This document shows positions 17,209 to 26,458 of a stretch of 64,000 nt of DNA, piece after piece (positions within the stretch are counted from its first letter, which is position 1; every line of letters starts with the position of its first letter). Source of the DNA: Nocardia cyriacigeorgica GUH-2. GTDB taxonomy: Bacteria > Actinomycetota > Actinomycetes > Mycobacteriales > Mycobacteriaceae. The translations under genes and the position numbers were made by a program. The stretch lies in assembly GCF_000284035.1 (NCBI RefSeq), contig NC_016887.1, positions 3,348,001-3,412,000 on the forward strand. The letters run 5' to 3'. The notes beneath the pieces are model-generated. The model saw only the letters and a list, made by a program, of their open reading frames with translations. It did no database searches and was not told where the DNA came from.

Positions 17209-18863
17209 GCGATCTCCTCGTGAATCGGGCCGACCGTGCGTGACGGCGTTTCACCGTCGATCTCGACGCCGGGGTAGCCCCGTTTGGCGATCTCGGTACA
17301 CATGCGGCGGTACTTACCGACCCCGCCGAGGTAGCCCATGAAGGTGTTCGGTTTGCCGTCGATGTTGGAGCCCCGATACCAGGAGTCGGTGGTCGCGTAC
17401 AGCGTCTGGGATACGGTCCACTCGGTGATGTCCACCCACTCCTGCTGGGCTTCGGCAGTGGCCTCGATCAGGGTGGCGCCGGTGTCGCGGGCGTGTTCGA
17501 TGAGGTCGGCGATCCAGTCGACGGCCTGCTCGATCGTCACCACCACGTTGCTGGCCAGCGCCGGGCTGAGCGGTCCGCCGACCATGAAGAAGTTGGGGAA
17601 GTCGGCGGCCATGAACCCGAGGTAGGAGCGGATCCCGTCACTCCACGCGTCCTGCAGCTTCCGACCGGACGCGCCGGTGATGTTGAGCCCGAACAGCGGG
17701 CCGGTGAAGGCGTCGAACCCGATGGCGAGCACGATGGCGTCCACCTCGTAGGTGCCGTTCGAGGTGACGATCGCGTTCTCGGTCATCGTCTCGATCGACT
17801 CTTCGCGCAGTGACACCAGCGAGACGTTCGGCCGGTTGTAGGTCTCGTAGTAGTCGGTGCCGAAAACGCTGCGCTTGGCGCCGAGCGGGTGGTACTTGGG
17901 CACCAGCCGTTCCGCGGTGACCGGGTCTTTCACGATCTCGCGGATCTTGTCGTGGATGAACTCCGACGCGGTCCGGTTCGCCTCGGCGTCGAAGAGCAGA
18001 TCGGCGAACTCGCCGCCGACACCCTGGAAGCCGCTGCGTTCGTAGGCCGACTCGTAGCGTCGCTTGCGCTCCTCGTCCGAGACGTCGAACGCCCGGTCGG
18101 TGACGGGGCGATCGGGGATGCCGCCCGGCGAGTGCCTGCACTCCTCCCGGATGGCCGGGTAGTCGTCCTTGACGGCGGCGACCTGATCCGGGGTGAGCAC
18201 GCGGTTGCGGGCGGGCATCACGTAGTTCGGGGTGCGCTGGAAGACTGTGAGGTGTTCGGCGACCTCCGCGATGAGCGGAATGGCCTGTACGCCAGAGGAT
18301 CCCGTGCCGATCACGGCAACGCGCTTGCCCGCCAGGTCGTCGAGGGAGATGTTCCACCGGCTGGTCGACACCGTCAGCCCGGTGAAGTTCGACAGTCCGG
18401 GCACGTCGAAGTCCTTGGGTGTGGACAGGCCGCCTGCACCCGAGATCAGGTAGCGGCTGCGCCGGATCTCGCCGTTGTCGAGCTGGACTTCCCAGAGCCG
18501 GTCGGCGGCGATCCACGTGCAGGCCACCACGCGGGTGTTGAAGGTGAAGTGCTTGCGCAGGTCGAAGCGGTCGGCGACGTGCTCGATGTAGCTGAGAATC
18601 TCGGCCTGTGGAGCGAACCGCTCACTCCAGGTCCACTCCTGCTGGAGTTGCTCATCGAAGGAGTACGAGTAGTAGATGCTCTCGACGTCACATCGCGCGC
18701 CCGGATAGGTGTTCCAGAACCAGGTGCCGCCGACGCTCGGCCCGGCTTCGAATCCCGCGAAGGACCAGCCCGCTGTCGTCAGCCGGTGCGAGAGGTACAT
18801 GCCGGTGAAGCCGGCGCCGACACCGATGACGTCGACGATCTCGGAGGTAGAGGTGGTGGTCAT
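17205..18863 (-). CDS. Baeyer-Villiger-like flavin monooxygenase with altered fingerprint
   Basis: A 552-residue CHMO/PAMO-type enzyme. The FAD motif is GVGAGFTG, the NADPH motif GTGSSG, and GGTWFWNTYPGARCDVES is typical of type I BVMOs. The active-site Arg region is present in GAKRSVFGTDYYETYNRPNV. The fingerprint FxGxxxHxxxW is at 160-170 but reads FTGLTVSTSRW: Ser166 replaces the His that is nearly always conserved. The enzyme may therefore oxygenate nitrogen or act on an unusual carbonyl. It leads an operon with the ammonia-lyase homologue and the DAO-type oxidase. Confidence 0.85.
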   Translation of the reverse strand: MTTTSTSEIVDVIGVGAGFTGMYLSHRLTTAGWSFAGFEAGPSVGGTWFWNTYPGARCDVESIYYSYSFDEQLQQEWTWSERFAPQAEILSYIEHVADRFDLRKHFTFNTRVVACTWIAADRLWEVQLDNGEIRRSRYLISGAGGLSTPKDFDVPGLSNFTGLTVSTSRWNISLDDLAGKRVAVIGTGSSGVQAIPLIAEVAEHLTVFQRTPNYVMPARNRVLTPDQVAAVKDDYPAIREECRHSPGGIPDRPVTDRAFDVSDEERKRRYESAYERSGFQGVGGEFADLLFDAEANRTASEFIHDKIREIVKDPVTAERLVPKYHPLGAKRSVFGTDYYETYNRPNVSLVSLREESIETMTENAIVTSNGTYEVDAIVLAIGFDAFTGPLFGLNITGASGRKLQDAWSDGIRSYLGFMAADFPNFFMVGGPLSPALASNVVVTIEQAVDWIADLIEHARDTGATLIEATAEAQQEWVDITEWTVSQTLYATTDSWYRGSNIDGKPNTFMGYLGGVGKYRRMCTEIAKRGYPGVEIDGETPSRTVGPIHEEIA

Positions 18864-18898
18864 GTCTGCAGGCTGCTTTCGTGTAGTTGATCAGACGA

Positions 18899-18914
18899 CT
18901 CGATCAAATGACTC
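18899..18914 (-). promoter_or_regulatory. Shared 16-bp operator motif (site 3) before the FMO operon
   Basis: The minus strand reads GAGTCATTTGATCGAG, one of four related copies in the region. It contains TTGATC, which could be the -35 with TACACG (16 bases on) as a weak -10, placing the promoter directly before the start at 18863. Confidence 0.6.
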
Positions 18915-18965
18915 ACTTCTAGTAGACCAGTGGTCCCGCTCACAGTCAAGGGACAGGGTCCTCGT

Positions 18966-20324
18966 CTAGTGGGAGCACCCGAGGCTCACGAGTACGGCTT
19001 TCGCCGCACGCTCACCCGAGGCAGCGGCGTCGGCCAGCGAGGGCAGATCGAGCTGGTAGTCACCGGCGAGGTAGATGCTGCCGAGCGGATCGCGCAACGG
19101 CGGCAGCGAGTTCCGCCGACCGGGCGCCCAGAACGGCACGACCCGGCGGTGCCGCCGCACGATGCCCTCCCCCAGCTTTCCCGCCAGCTCCGGGAACACG
19201 GTGCACAGGTCGGTCGAGAATCGCGACACGATCTCCTCATCGGACAGCCCGAACAACGCGTCGGCCTGGGCGCCGCCGGCGAAACAGGCCAGCGCTCCGC
19301 CCGGTTTACGGTCGGCGCCGGTGCGCATCGCCGCGGCGTGGTTGAACATCGCCTGGAACGACAGTTGGGGCGTCGACACCGCGAAGTTGTCGTCCCAGCG
19401 CTGCGGCCCGACCTCGTCGGTGAAGAATCCAACGATGACGTAGCGGCCGTAGGTGATGTCGTTGAATGCGTTGCGGTGCTGTTGCGGTAGGTCCGCGATG
19501 ATCCGCTCGGCGATATCGGCGGGTGCGGTAACGATCGCGCGGTCGGCCCGCAGCTGCACCGGACGGTCACCGTCGAGGTAGTCGACCACGACGCCGTCGC
19601 CGTCCTGCCGCACCGACTGCACAACGGAGTTCAGCCGGATACGGTCGCCGAGATCCCCGGTCAGCACATCGGTCAACGTCTGATTTCCACCCACCGGCAG
19701 CGAGAAGTTCGGGATCTTCGCCGGGTCGGCCAGCGCCAGGCCAACCGATGTGACGAACTGGGTGGCGGCGGTCTCCTCCACCTCGCATCCCATCCACTGC
19801 GCCGACCACGACCGGACGACAGCTGCGGCGAGCTCCGACCGGACGCCTTTCAGCAGGTAGGACGCGAGTCTGGTGTCGAGCCCGGCGCGAACTCGTTGGG
19901 CGATTCGGCTCTTCGATTCCAGGAACGGCGTCACCCGCAGGATGCGGGCGCCGACGATGGCCATGCCGATCCGGTCCATCATGGTCATCCGCGTGCGGAA
20001 CATGAGCGCGATCGGGTTCGAGGTGTCGACCAACCCGCCGTTGAGGTACAGCGCGACGCTCTTGCCGGCAAGCGAGCCCATCTCGATGCCGTGCCGGTCG
20101 AGGGCCTCGATCAATGTGCCGGTGCCCTCGGTGAATTGGGTGCCGACATTGATCCAGTAGTCGCCCTGCCGGACGGTGTCGACGCGTCCACCTGTGCGAT
20201 CGGTGGATTCGAGCACCACGACGTCGGTCTGCGGTGCCAGCGTGGTTGCCGCCATCAGGCCCGACATACCGGCGCCCACGACCACCACCCGCGCGGTCTC
20301 TTTCCGCACCTCATGTGTAGTCAT
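18966..20324 (-). CDS. FAD-dependent amine-oxidase-like flavoprotein
   Basis: A 452-residue protein of the flavin amine oxidase / protoporphyrinogen oxidase superfamily. VVVVGAGMSGLMAATTL binds ADP; LESTDRTGGRVDTV is the second conserved block; GSIYLAGDYQLDLPSLADAAASGE is the C-terminal FAD-binding block. The usual aromatic cage of monoamine oxidases is not obvious, so the substrate is uncertain. It is last in the operon that starts with the acyl-CoA synthetase at 25409, 85 bases after the ALDH stop. Oxidation of an amine to aldehyde for the ALDH is a reasonable guess. Confidence 0.75.
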   Translation of the reverse strand: MTTHEVRKETARVVVVGAGMSGLMAATTLAPQTDVVVLESTDRTGGRVDTVRQGDYWINVGTQFTEGTGTLIEALDRHGIEMGSLAGKSVALYLNGGLVDTSNPIALMFRTRMTMMDRIGMAIVGARILRVTPFLESKSRIAQRVRAGLDTRLASYLLKGVRSELAAAVVRSWSAQWMGCEVEETAATQFVTSVGLALADPAKIPNFSLPVGGNQTLTDVLTGDLGDRIRLNSVVQSVRQDGDGVVVDYLDGDRPVQLRADRAIVTAPADIAERIIADLPQQHRNAFNDITYGRYVIVGFFTDEVGPQRWDDNFAVSTPQLSFQAMFNHAAAMRTGADRKPGGALACFAGGAQADALFGLSDEEIVSRFSTDLCTVFPELAGKLGEGIVRRHRRVVPFWAPGRRNSLPPLRDPLGSIYLAGDYQLDLPSLADAAASGERAAKAVLVSLGCSH

Positions 20325-20409
20325 TTCGGTTTCCTCACTCTCGTTCGTTCACCAGCGAGCACCGGCGAACTCCTTGGGCCTCGGCGGCGGTCGGTCTCAC
20401 GGCGGGCGG

Positions 20410-21867
20410 CTACATGGGCAGGTCGGGTGAATCGACACCGACCACCCGGTCACCGCAGAACACCCGGACGGACTCACCGGGGGCGTGACCGCCGATTCCC
20501 GAAGTGCCCCAGAAGCTTTGGGCCGATCCATCGGCCAGGTCGGCGACCTTGGCGCCGTTCACCCGCACCTCGCCCGAGAGGATCCGCGAGCCGACCTCGA
20601 TCGCGCGGTCCAGGTCGCCACCGAATACGTAGGCATCCAGACCGGACGGGTTGGCGTTGGCCACGCGCAGGGCATCTTCGTCGGACTCCACGGCGTGCAG
20701 GCTGATGAGCGGGCCGAACAGTTCGGCGGTGGCCAGCGACGCGTCGACGCCCGTGGCGACGGTCGGCGACAGGAAGAAGCCATCGAGGCCCGGCAGTTTC
20801 GCGGGCTGGTGGATGGTGGCGCCGTTGGCCCGCAGTTCGTCGATGCGACTGTGCAACGTCGCGAAGTGCGGGGCGTTCGAGATGGGACCGAGTGAGGTGG
20901 TCTCGTCGAGCGAGTTCCCGATCTCGATCTGGGCGATACGGTCCAGCAGCGCCTCGAGAAGCGGTTCGATCAGGCTCTTGTGTGCCAGTACCTTGCCGGG
21001 GCCCTCGCACCACTGACCGTTGAGCTTGGTCATCCCGTCCAGGATGCCGTCGGCGGCCACGTCGATGTCGGCGTCGTCCAGGACCAGGGCCGGGTTGTTG
21101 CCGCCGAGCTCGAGCTGGAGCACCTTGAAGTCTTCCGCGGCCGCACGGGCGATCGCGCGTCCCGCATTCGGTCCGCCGGTGAAGGAGACCACCTTCACCC
21201 GGTGATCGCCGGTGATGGCCGCGCCGACGTCACCGGCGCCGTGCACGAGCTGCAACGCACCGTCGGGCAGGCCGGCCTTGACGAAGCTCTCGACGATGAT
21301 CTGGGCGCTGGTCGGTGCGTGCTCCGACGGTTTCAGGATGACGGGGCACCCTGCCGCCAGCGCGCTCACCATCTTCGCGGCGGGAATGAAACTCGGCCCA
21401 TTCCACGGGGTGAGGATGGCGGCCGGTCCCCACGGGACTTTGTAGAGCCGCACGTCACGTCCGCCGGCCGCCAGCGCGGTCCGGCGCGGAATGGTGCGCA
21501 GTTCCGAGGCGGCCGCACGGATGCGATGCGGCAGGAACTGCGCGACAATCCGGGCTTTCGCGATCGGGACGCCGCTGGTGAGCGCGTCGGTGTAGGCGAT
21601 GTCCTCGATCCGGGACTCGACGATGTCGGCCGCGCGCTCGATGACCTCGGCGCGTTCCTCGCTCGCCGCGTCGTCCCAGCGCTCGAAGCCGTAGGACCGC
21701 TCGGCGTGGCGCAGTGCGCGTTCCACGTCCTCGGGGGTGGTGGTGACGGCACGGTGCACCGGCCGGCCGGTGTTGGGGTCGAGGTTCCATGCGCCGGGAA
21801 TCGTCGCGCATTCGGACCAGTCGTCGGCGATGTAGTTGATCGGTTGGGGTAGTTGCGGATTCGTCAT
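20410..21867 (-). CDS. Aldehyde dehydrogenase
   Basis: A 485-residue NAD(P)-dependent ALDH. It contains PWNGPSFIPAAKM, KPSEHAPTSA, SFTGGPNAG, the general-base Glu in LELGGNNPAL and a nucleophilic Cys in NGQWCEGPGK. The Cys loop is GQWCEGPGK rather than the common GQxCxxxxR, a distinct subfamily. It lies 34 bases after the Zn-alcohol dehydrogenase with AAGGAA before the ATG. In the regulon it would oxidise an aldehyde from amine oxidation or alcohol dehydrogenation to the acid used by the acyl-CoA synthetase. Confidence 0.87.
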   Translation of the reverse strand: MTNPQLPQPINYIADDWSECATIPGAWNLDPNTGRPVHRAVTTTPEDVERALRHAERSYGFERWDDAASEERAEVIERAADIVESRIEDIAYTDALTSGVPIAKARIVAQFLPHRIRAAASELRTIPRRTALAAGGRDVRLYKVPWGPAAILTPWNGPSFIPAAKMVSALAAGCPVILKPSEHAPTSAQIIVESFVKAGLPDGALQLVHGAGDVGAAITGDHRVKVVSFTGGPNAGRAIARAAAEDFKVLQLELGGNNPALVLDDADIDVAADGILDGMTKLNGQWCEGPGKVLAHKSLIEPLLEALLDRIAQIEIGNSLDETTSLGPISNAPHFATLHSRIDELRANGATIHQPAKLPGLDGFFLSPTVATGVDASLATAELFGPLISLHAVESDEDALRVANANPSGLDAYVFGGDLDRAIEVGSRILSGEVRVNGAKVADLADGSAQSFWGTSGIGGHAPGESVRVFCGDRVVGVDSPDLPM

Positions 21868-21901
21868 CGGGAGTTCCTTCGGTGCGCGAATGGGCAGGGG
21901 C

Positions 21902-22996
21902 TCACACAGTGAGGTCGGCGACGATGCGGGTGACGTCGCCGGACTTCATCGCCTCGAAGCCCTTGTCGATGTCGTGGAAGCCGATGACGTCGCTGACCAT
22001 CTCGTCGAGCAGCAGCCGCCCCTGCTGGTACAGGCGCGCGAACTGGGCGATGTCCTCCTGCGCCTGGCCCGAACCCATGTAGGAGCCGATGAGACGCTTC
22101 TCGGAGAAGAAGAAGTTCCAGGCGGGCAACGTCAGCTCGGTGCCGTCGGGTGCGATACCGACCAAACACGCGGTGCCGGTGGGGCGCAGCACCTCGAGCG
22201 CGGTGGCCGCGGTGCGGCCGCTGCCGACCGCCTCGAACGAGTAATCGACGCCGTCGCCGAGCAGATTCCGAATCTCGGCCGCCACGTCGGCCGCGCCGTT
22301 CACGACGTGGGTGGCGCCGTAGGTGCGGGCTGCGGCCAAGCGCGCGTCGTCGAGGTCGACGGCCACGATCGCCGAGGCGCCGGCCAGACGCGCGCCCTGG
22401 ATGATCGCGGAACCGACACCGCCGCAACCGATCACGGCGACGGTGGAGCCGGGACGCACTTCGGCACCACGGAACACGGCGCCGACACCGGTGATGATGC
22501 AGCACGAGAGCAGGCAGCCCACGTGCAGACTCACCTCGTCGGCCACCTTGACCAGCGCGTTCTCCCGCATCAGCGTGTGGCGGGAGAACGCGCCGACATC
22601 GCCGAGCCGGTCGACGACCTGACCGTCGGGCGTCTGGAAGGCGGGCCGGGACCGCTGCCGGATCTCGGTGATGCGCTGACACTGCGTCGAGTGTCCGACC
22701 TGGCAGTTGCGGCACAGCCCGCACGAGGGGGTGAGAGCGCCGACGACGCGGTCGCCGGGACGCAACGTGGTCACCGCGGAGCCGACCGCCTCGACCACAC
22801 CCGCCACCTCGTGCCCGACCACTACGGGCAGGTCGGCGCTCACGGTTCCGGTCATGTAGTGCAGGTCGCTGTGGCACAGTCCGACATTCGAGACCGCGAG
22901 CCGGACCTCGTGGGGTTCCGGGTCGTCGACCAGGATCTCGGTGAACTCGAACGGTTGCCCGACCGCCGTGAGAACAGCTGCTTCGGTGGTGATCAT
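21902..22996 (-). CDS. Zinc-dependent alcohol dehydrogenase (MDR)
   Basis: A 364-residue medium-chain dehydrogenase. Catalytic zinc ligands are in NVGLCHSDLH and VVGHEVAG; the structural zinc site has the four cysteines of CGLCRNCQVGHSTQC; the Rossmann motif is GCGGVGS. Resembles the mycobacterial Rxyl/NDMA-dependent type. The ATG at 22996 overlaps the hydratase stop by ATGA. The frame is open to 23206 but the rest is shadow sequence. It probably converts a hydroxyl of the substrate or a CoA-freed 3-hydroxy acid to the aldehyde. Confidence 0.87.
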   Translation of the reverse strand: MITTEAAVLTAVGQPFEFTEILVDDPEPHEVRLAVSNVGLCHSDLHYMTGTVSADLPVVVGHEVAGVVEAVGSAVTTLRPGDRVVGALTPSCGLCRNCQVGHSTQCQRITEIRQRSRPAFQTPDGQVVDRLGDVGAFSRHTLMRENALVKVADEVSLHVGCLLSCCIITGVGAVFRGAEVRPGSTVAVIGCGGVGSAIIQGARLAGASAIVAVDLDDARLAAARTYGATHVVNGAADVAAEIRNLLGDGVDYSFEAVGSGRTAATALEVLRPTGTACLVGIAPDGTELTLPAWNFFFSEKRLIGSYMGSGQAQEDIAQFARLYQQGRLLLDEMVSDVIGFHDIDKGFEAMKSGDVTRIVADLTV

Positions 22997-23790
22997 GATC
23001 GACTCCGATCTCGGTTGTGCTGCGCGGACGCCGAGGACGCCGCGTTCTTCGATGTCCAGAAACCCTCGATGCCTTCGCTGAAGGCGCCGGACTCCCAGGC
23101 CTCGCGGGCGGCGTCGTCCTCGCGCGCGAACGCGGCCTCGATATCGGCGGGCTGCGGGCGCAGCAGGCCGAGGTGCAAGGCGGTGATCCGGGGATCGGAG
23201 TTCCACTGCCGGATCACCTCGACGGCACGGCCGACCAGAGTCTCCGGCGCGACGATCTCGTCGAGCAGTCCGATCCGCAGTGCTTCCTCGGCGCCGATCC
23301 GCTGAGATCCGAGGATGATGCGCATCGCGTGATTGCGGACCAGCCGGCCCATAAGGAAGCTGGACGCGTTGGAAATGACGATTCCGCGGTGGTTCTCCGG
23401 TTGGAAGAACTCGGCGGCCGGGCTGCCGATCCGCCCGTCACAGCACAGCGTGAACTCCGAGGCGCCACCGACGGCGATTCCGTTCACGGCCGCGATGACA
23501 GGGATTTTCGTCTCGAGGATCGCGCGGGTGATGTCGTGGAAGGTGGCGAAAGCCTCGCGGATCTCGGCGTAGGTGGACGGCACGGCCTCGAGGTCCTCAC
23601 CTGCGGAGAAAGCCCGGCCGGTGCCGGTGAGCACGATCCCGCGTACCAGATCAGCGGTCCCGAAATGGCGGATGGTCTGTGCGAGCAGCACGCGGGTGGC
23701 CACATCCAGCACGTTCAGCTTCGCCGGGCGGTTCAGGGTGAGCACCGCGACGTCGTCGTCGATGCGTACGTCCAGATAGTTGTCGGGCAT
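22993..23790 (-). CDS. Enoyl-CoA hydratase/isomerase family protein
   Basis: A crotonase-fold protein of 265 residues with SAGEDLEAV and NGIAVGGASEFTLCCDGRIG as the oxyanion-hole segments. The residues normally occupied by the two catalytic Glu are hard to assign (FFQPENHRGI), so hydratase activity is likely but not certain. It follows the acyl-CoA synthetase by 10 bases and overlaps the alcohol dehydrogenase start. It could hydrate the enoyl-CoA made by the ammonia-lyase homologue. Confidence 0.83.
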   Translation of the reverse strand: MPDNYLDVRIDDDVAVLTLNRPAKLNVLDVATRVLLAQTIRHFGTADLVRGIVLTGTGRAFSAGEDLEAVPSTYAEIREAFATFHDITRAILETKIPVIAAVNGIAVGGASEFTLCCDGRIGSPAAEFFQPENHRGIVISNASSFLMGRLVRNHAMRIILGSQRIGAEEALRIGLLDEIVAPETLVGRAVEVIRQWNSDPRITALHLGLLRPQPADIEAAFAREDDAAREAWESGAFSEGIEGFWTSKNAASSASAQHNRDRSRS

Positions 23791-23800
23791 GTCCGGCTCC

Positions 23801-25409
23801 TCAGTCGCGCGGCGGTCGCAGGTCGTAGGTGGTGCCGGGCTGCTCGGCGGCGCGCGCCTTCAGGGCGGGTTTGGACACGCGTTCGGAGGGGGTGCGCGGG
23901 AAGTCGGCGACGAATTCCACGTAGCGCGGAAGCTTGAAGCGCGCCAGCTGGCTCCGGGCGTCGTCCAGGATTCGCTGTGCGGTGTCCCGGCTTACCGGCA
24001 CGCCGGGAGCCAGTTGGACGAAGGCCTTGACCTCCTCGCCGAACAGCTCGTCCGGCACGCCGACGACGGCCGTCGCGACGACGCGGTCGTCGCGTTCGAG
24101 CACGCGTTCGACCTCCGTGCTGGCGATGTTCTCGCCGCCCCGGCGGACCATGTCCTTGAGCCGCCCCACCAGCCGGTAGCTGCCCGCCTCGCGGATCGCG
24201 ACGTCGCCGGTGTGCAGCCAGCCGTCGCGCAGGACCTGCGCGGTCGCTTCGGGCCGGTTCCAGTAGCCGAGCATCATCGGCCTTCCCGAGGTGATCAGTT
24301 CACCGGATTCGCCGTCGCCGACCTGGCGACCCTGGGCATCGACCACCCGGACCCGCTTGGTCGGCACCGGCCGGCCCAGCCGTCCGCTGCCGACGTCCTC
24401 GGTGGCTTCCGGCAGGCTCACCAGGTCGACTCCGGTCTCGGTCATCCCGAAGATCTCCCGCCACGGTGCGCTCCATCGCTGTTCGAACTCGGCGTGCAGC
24501 GCGGCGGGGATGGCCGAGCACAGCACGATGCGCAGGTCGTTGTCGCGGTCCTGCGGGGTGGGGCGGCTGCTTGAACAGCAGCGTCGGCATGGAACCGAGC
24601 ACGTAACAGAACGTGGCCCGGTGCTTGCGGACGTCGGCCATGAAACCGGAGGCGGAGAACCGCGGCAGCACCACCAGCGGCGCCCCGATCGTCAGGCACA
24701 GCGCGGTGTTCCACTGCGGATCCATGTAGGAGAACGGCTGCGAGGTGAGCGCCACGTCGTCGGCGCCGAGTCCGGCGGCGTTCGCGCACACCCAGCCGAG
24801 CCGAGTCCAGTAGTCGTGGGTGAGCATGCAGGCCTTGGGAAATCCTGTTGTCCCCGAGGTGTATTGAAGGTTCGCCAACGTCTCGCCGGCGATGTCCACC
24901 GCGGGCGGGTCCGCGGGATACGCCGTGAGGTCGCCGGGTGTGCCGGCATGGATGATGCGGATACCGGCCAGTTCGCTGTTCTCCGCACGCACCTGCTCGG
25001 CCAGTGGGGCGTGCTCGGCGTCGGTGACCAGGACCCGGGCGCCGGAATCTCGCAGCACGAATTCCAGGTCCGCCCGCTGATACGAGGAGTTGACCGGAAC
25101 GGTCACCGCGCCCGCCTTGAGCACGGCCAGCCAGGCAACCGGCCACTGCACCACGTTGGGCAGCATGATCGCGACGCGGTCGCCCGGCCAGACTCCGTCC
25201 TCGGCGATCAGTCGCCGAGCCAGTCTCGTGGTCCACTCGTCGATCTCGGCGAAGGTCCACGATCGGTCCGCGAACCGGAGGAACTCGTGGCCGGGACGGC
25301 GGCGCGCCTGTTCGGCCAGCAGTCCGGTGAGTGTGCCGATCGGCGGATCCTCGGCCAGACGCGCGAGCACACTCGAGCGTTCGGACTGGATCGGTGCGAC
25401 GTTGGTCAT
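23801..25409 (-). pseudogene. Acyl-CoA synthetase (AMP-forming) with one frameshift
   Basis: The gene reads as a complete ANL-superfamily ligase of about 535 residues if one base is removed. The first frame (ATG at 25409) carries YTSGTTGFPKACM, the AMP-binding loop, and ends its similarity at TLLFKQPP; the second frame continues from the region of LCSAIPAALHAEF with GMTETG, WLHTGDVA and a C-terminal Lys in RTPSERVSK. The break lies in GGGGTGGGG at about 24554-24564, where an extra G in a run explains it. It is either a recent mutation or a sequencing indel. It is first in the operon and would make the CoA thioester for the lyase and hydratase. Confidence 0.8.
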
Positions 25410-25576
25410 GTCATCCTCTTCGCGGAGAGCAGGTGGAAGGCCGTCGATCGGCCTTGCAGCCGCCGGGCGGTGGCCTGTTCCGGGGTTCGCCACCATGTGC
25501 GGTTTTCGATGGGTCCGGCACGCCAGGGCGGGGAATTCGACGCCGCCAGGCGAGTGGATATGTGAGGCCTGCCATA

Positions 25577-25606
25577 AAGGTAGCCGAAGTGGGTCATCTG
25601 ATCAAG
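25577..25606 (-). promoter_or_regulatory. Promoter with shared 16-bp operator motif (site 2)
   Basis: On the minus strand TTGATC (25600-25605) and TACCTT (25577-25582) are 17 bases apart. GGGTCATCTGATCAAG at 25591-25606 covers the -35. It has the same geometry and nearly the same sequence as site 1, and drives the acyl-CoA synthetase operon. Confidence 0.65.
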
Positions 25607-25683
25607 GCGGTTGACCTACATTTTGGGACACGCTTTGGCTCGCGCGCTCGTCGCGGGGCTGCTCGTGCTGGTAATCTCGAGCA

Positions 25684-25698
25684 TGACTTGATCAAACG
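25684..25698 (+). promoter_or_regulatory. Possible operator before tetR
   Basis: TGACTTGATCAAACG lies 28-42 bases before the TetR start and contains the TTGATCAA core. It resembles the site before the nitronate monooxygenase. It would fit autoregulation. Confidence 0.4.
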
Positions 25699-25725
25699 TT
25701 CAGATCTATCCGACAGGAGAATCGC

Positions 25726-26403
25726 ATGGCTCGCGTCCCCGCTGCCGAACGTCGCGCCGAACTGGTGGCCGCGGCCGTGCGCGTGATCGCCGCTCGCGGG
25801 GTGGATGGAGCCACCACGCGCCGCATCGCCGAAGAAGCCAACGCTCCCCTGGCCACCTTGCACTATTGCTTCGCCACCAAGGAGCTGCTGTTCGCCGCAG
25901 TCTTCGAGTATCTGGCCGGCGAATACCGGGATGTGCTGAACCGCAGCGATGTCCACAGCGACGCCCAGAGCACCGCCCGGGGCCTGTTGCGCGGTGTCCT
26001 GCACTGGTACCTGGAGAACCCGGACTTCGGTGCGACCATCCTCGAGCTGATCAGCTGGGGTCAGCGGGAGGGCGAGCAGGCCGAGGTCGTTTACACCGAG
26101 GCCTATGCCACCATGCGCACGATCCTGGAGGGCACCACAACCGCCTCGGGCCGGCCGCTCGAGCCGGACACGATCGATCAGCTGATCTACGTCGTCTCGG
26201 CACTATCGGACGGGTTCGCTCTCAACTGGCTGGTGTTCAGCGACGCCGACGCGGCGCGTGCGCAGGTCGAGCTGACTCTCGGCGTGCTCGACGCGTGGAT
26301 GGCGGCCAATCTCGGCAACACCGCCGCACAAGCAACCGCGCCGGCCGACACCACACCCGAGCCGACGATGCGGTCACTGGTCTCCTGGGTGCGCACGAAC
26401 TGA
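25726..26403 (+). CDS. TetR-family regulator of the amine regulon
   Basis: A 225-residue TetR protein. The helix-turn-helix is in DGATTRRIAEEANAPLATLHYCF, followed by a helical ligand domain with an ELISWGQ stretch. AGGAGA precedes the ATG at 25726. It diverges from the acyl-CoA synthetase operon and converges with the gamma-glutamyl hydrolase operon. It is the only regulator inside the region that carries the shared motif, so it is the best candidate to bind it; this is inference. Confidence 0.87.
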   Translation: MARVPAAERRAELVAAAVRVIAARGVDGATTRRIAEEANAPLATLHYCFATKELLFAAVFEYLAGEYRDVLNRSDVHSDAQSTARGLLRGVLHWYLENPDFGATILELISWGQREGEQAEVVYTEAYATMRTILEGTTTASGRPLEPDTIDQLIYVVSALSDGFALNWLVFSDADAARAQVELTLGVLDAWMAANLGNTAAQATAPADTTPEPTMRSLVSWVRTN

Positions 26404-26408
26404 CCGCG

Positions 26409-26447
26409 CCGCTGTGGCTGTCACCGGAATAGTAACGGCCACAGCGG
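26409..26447. terminator. Bidirectional terminator hairpin
   Basis: Perfect 10-bp arms (CCGCTGTGGC / GCCACAGCGG) between the convergent tetR and gamma-glutamyl hydrolase genes. Confidence 0.6.
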
Positions 26448-26458
26448 TTCTCGAGCGA

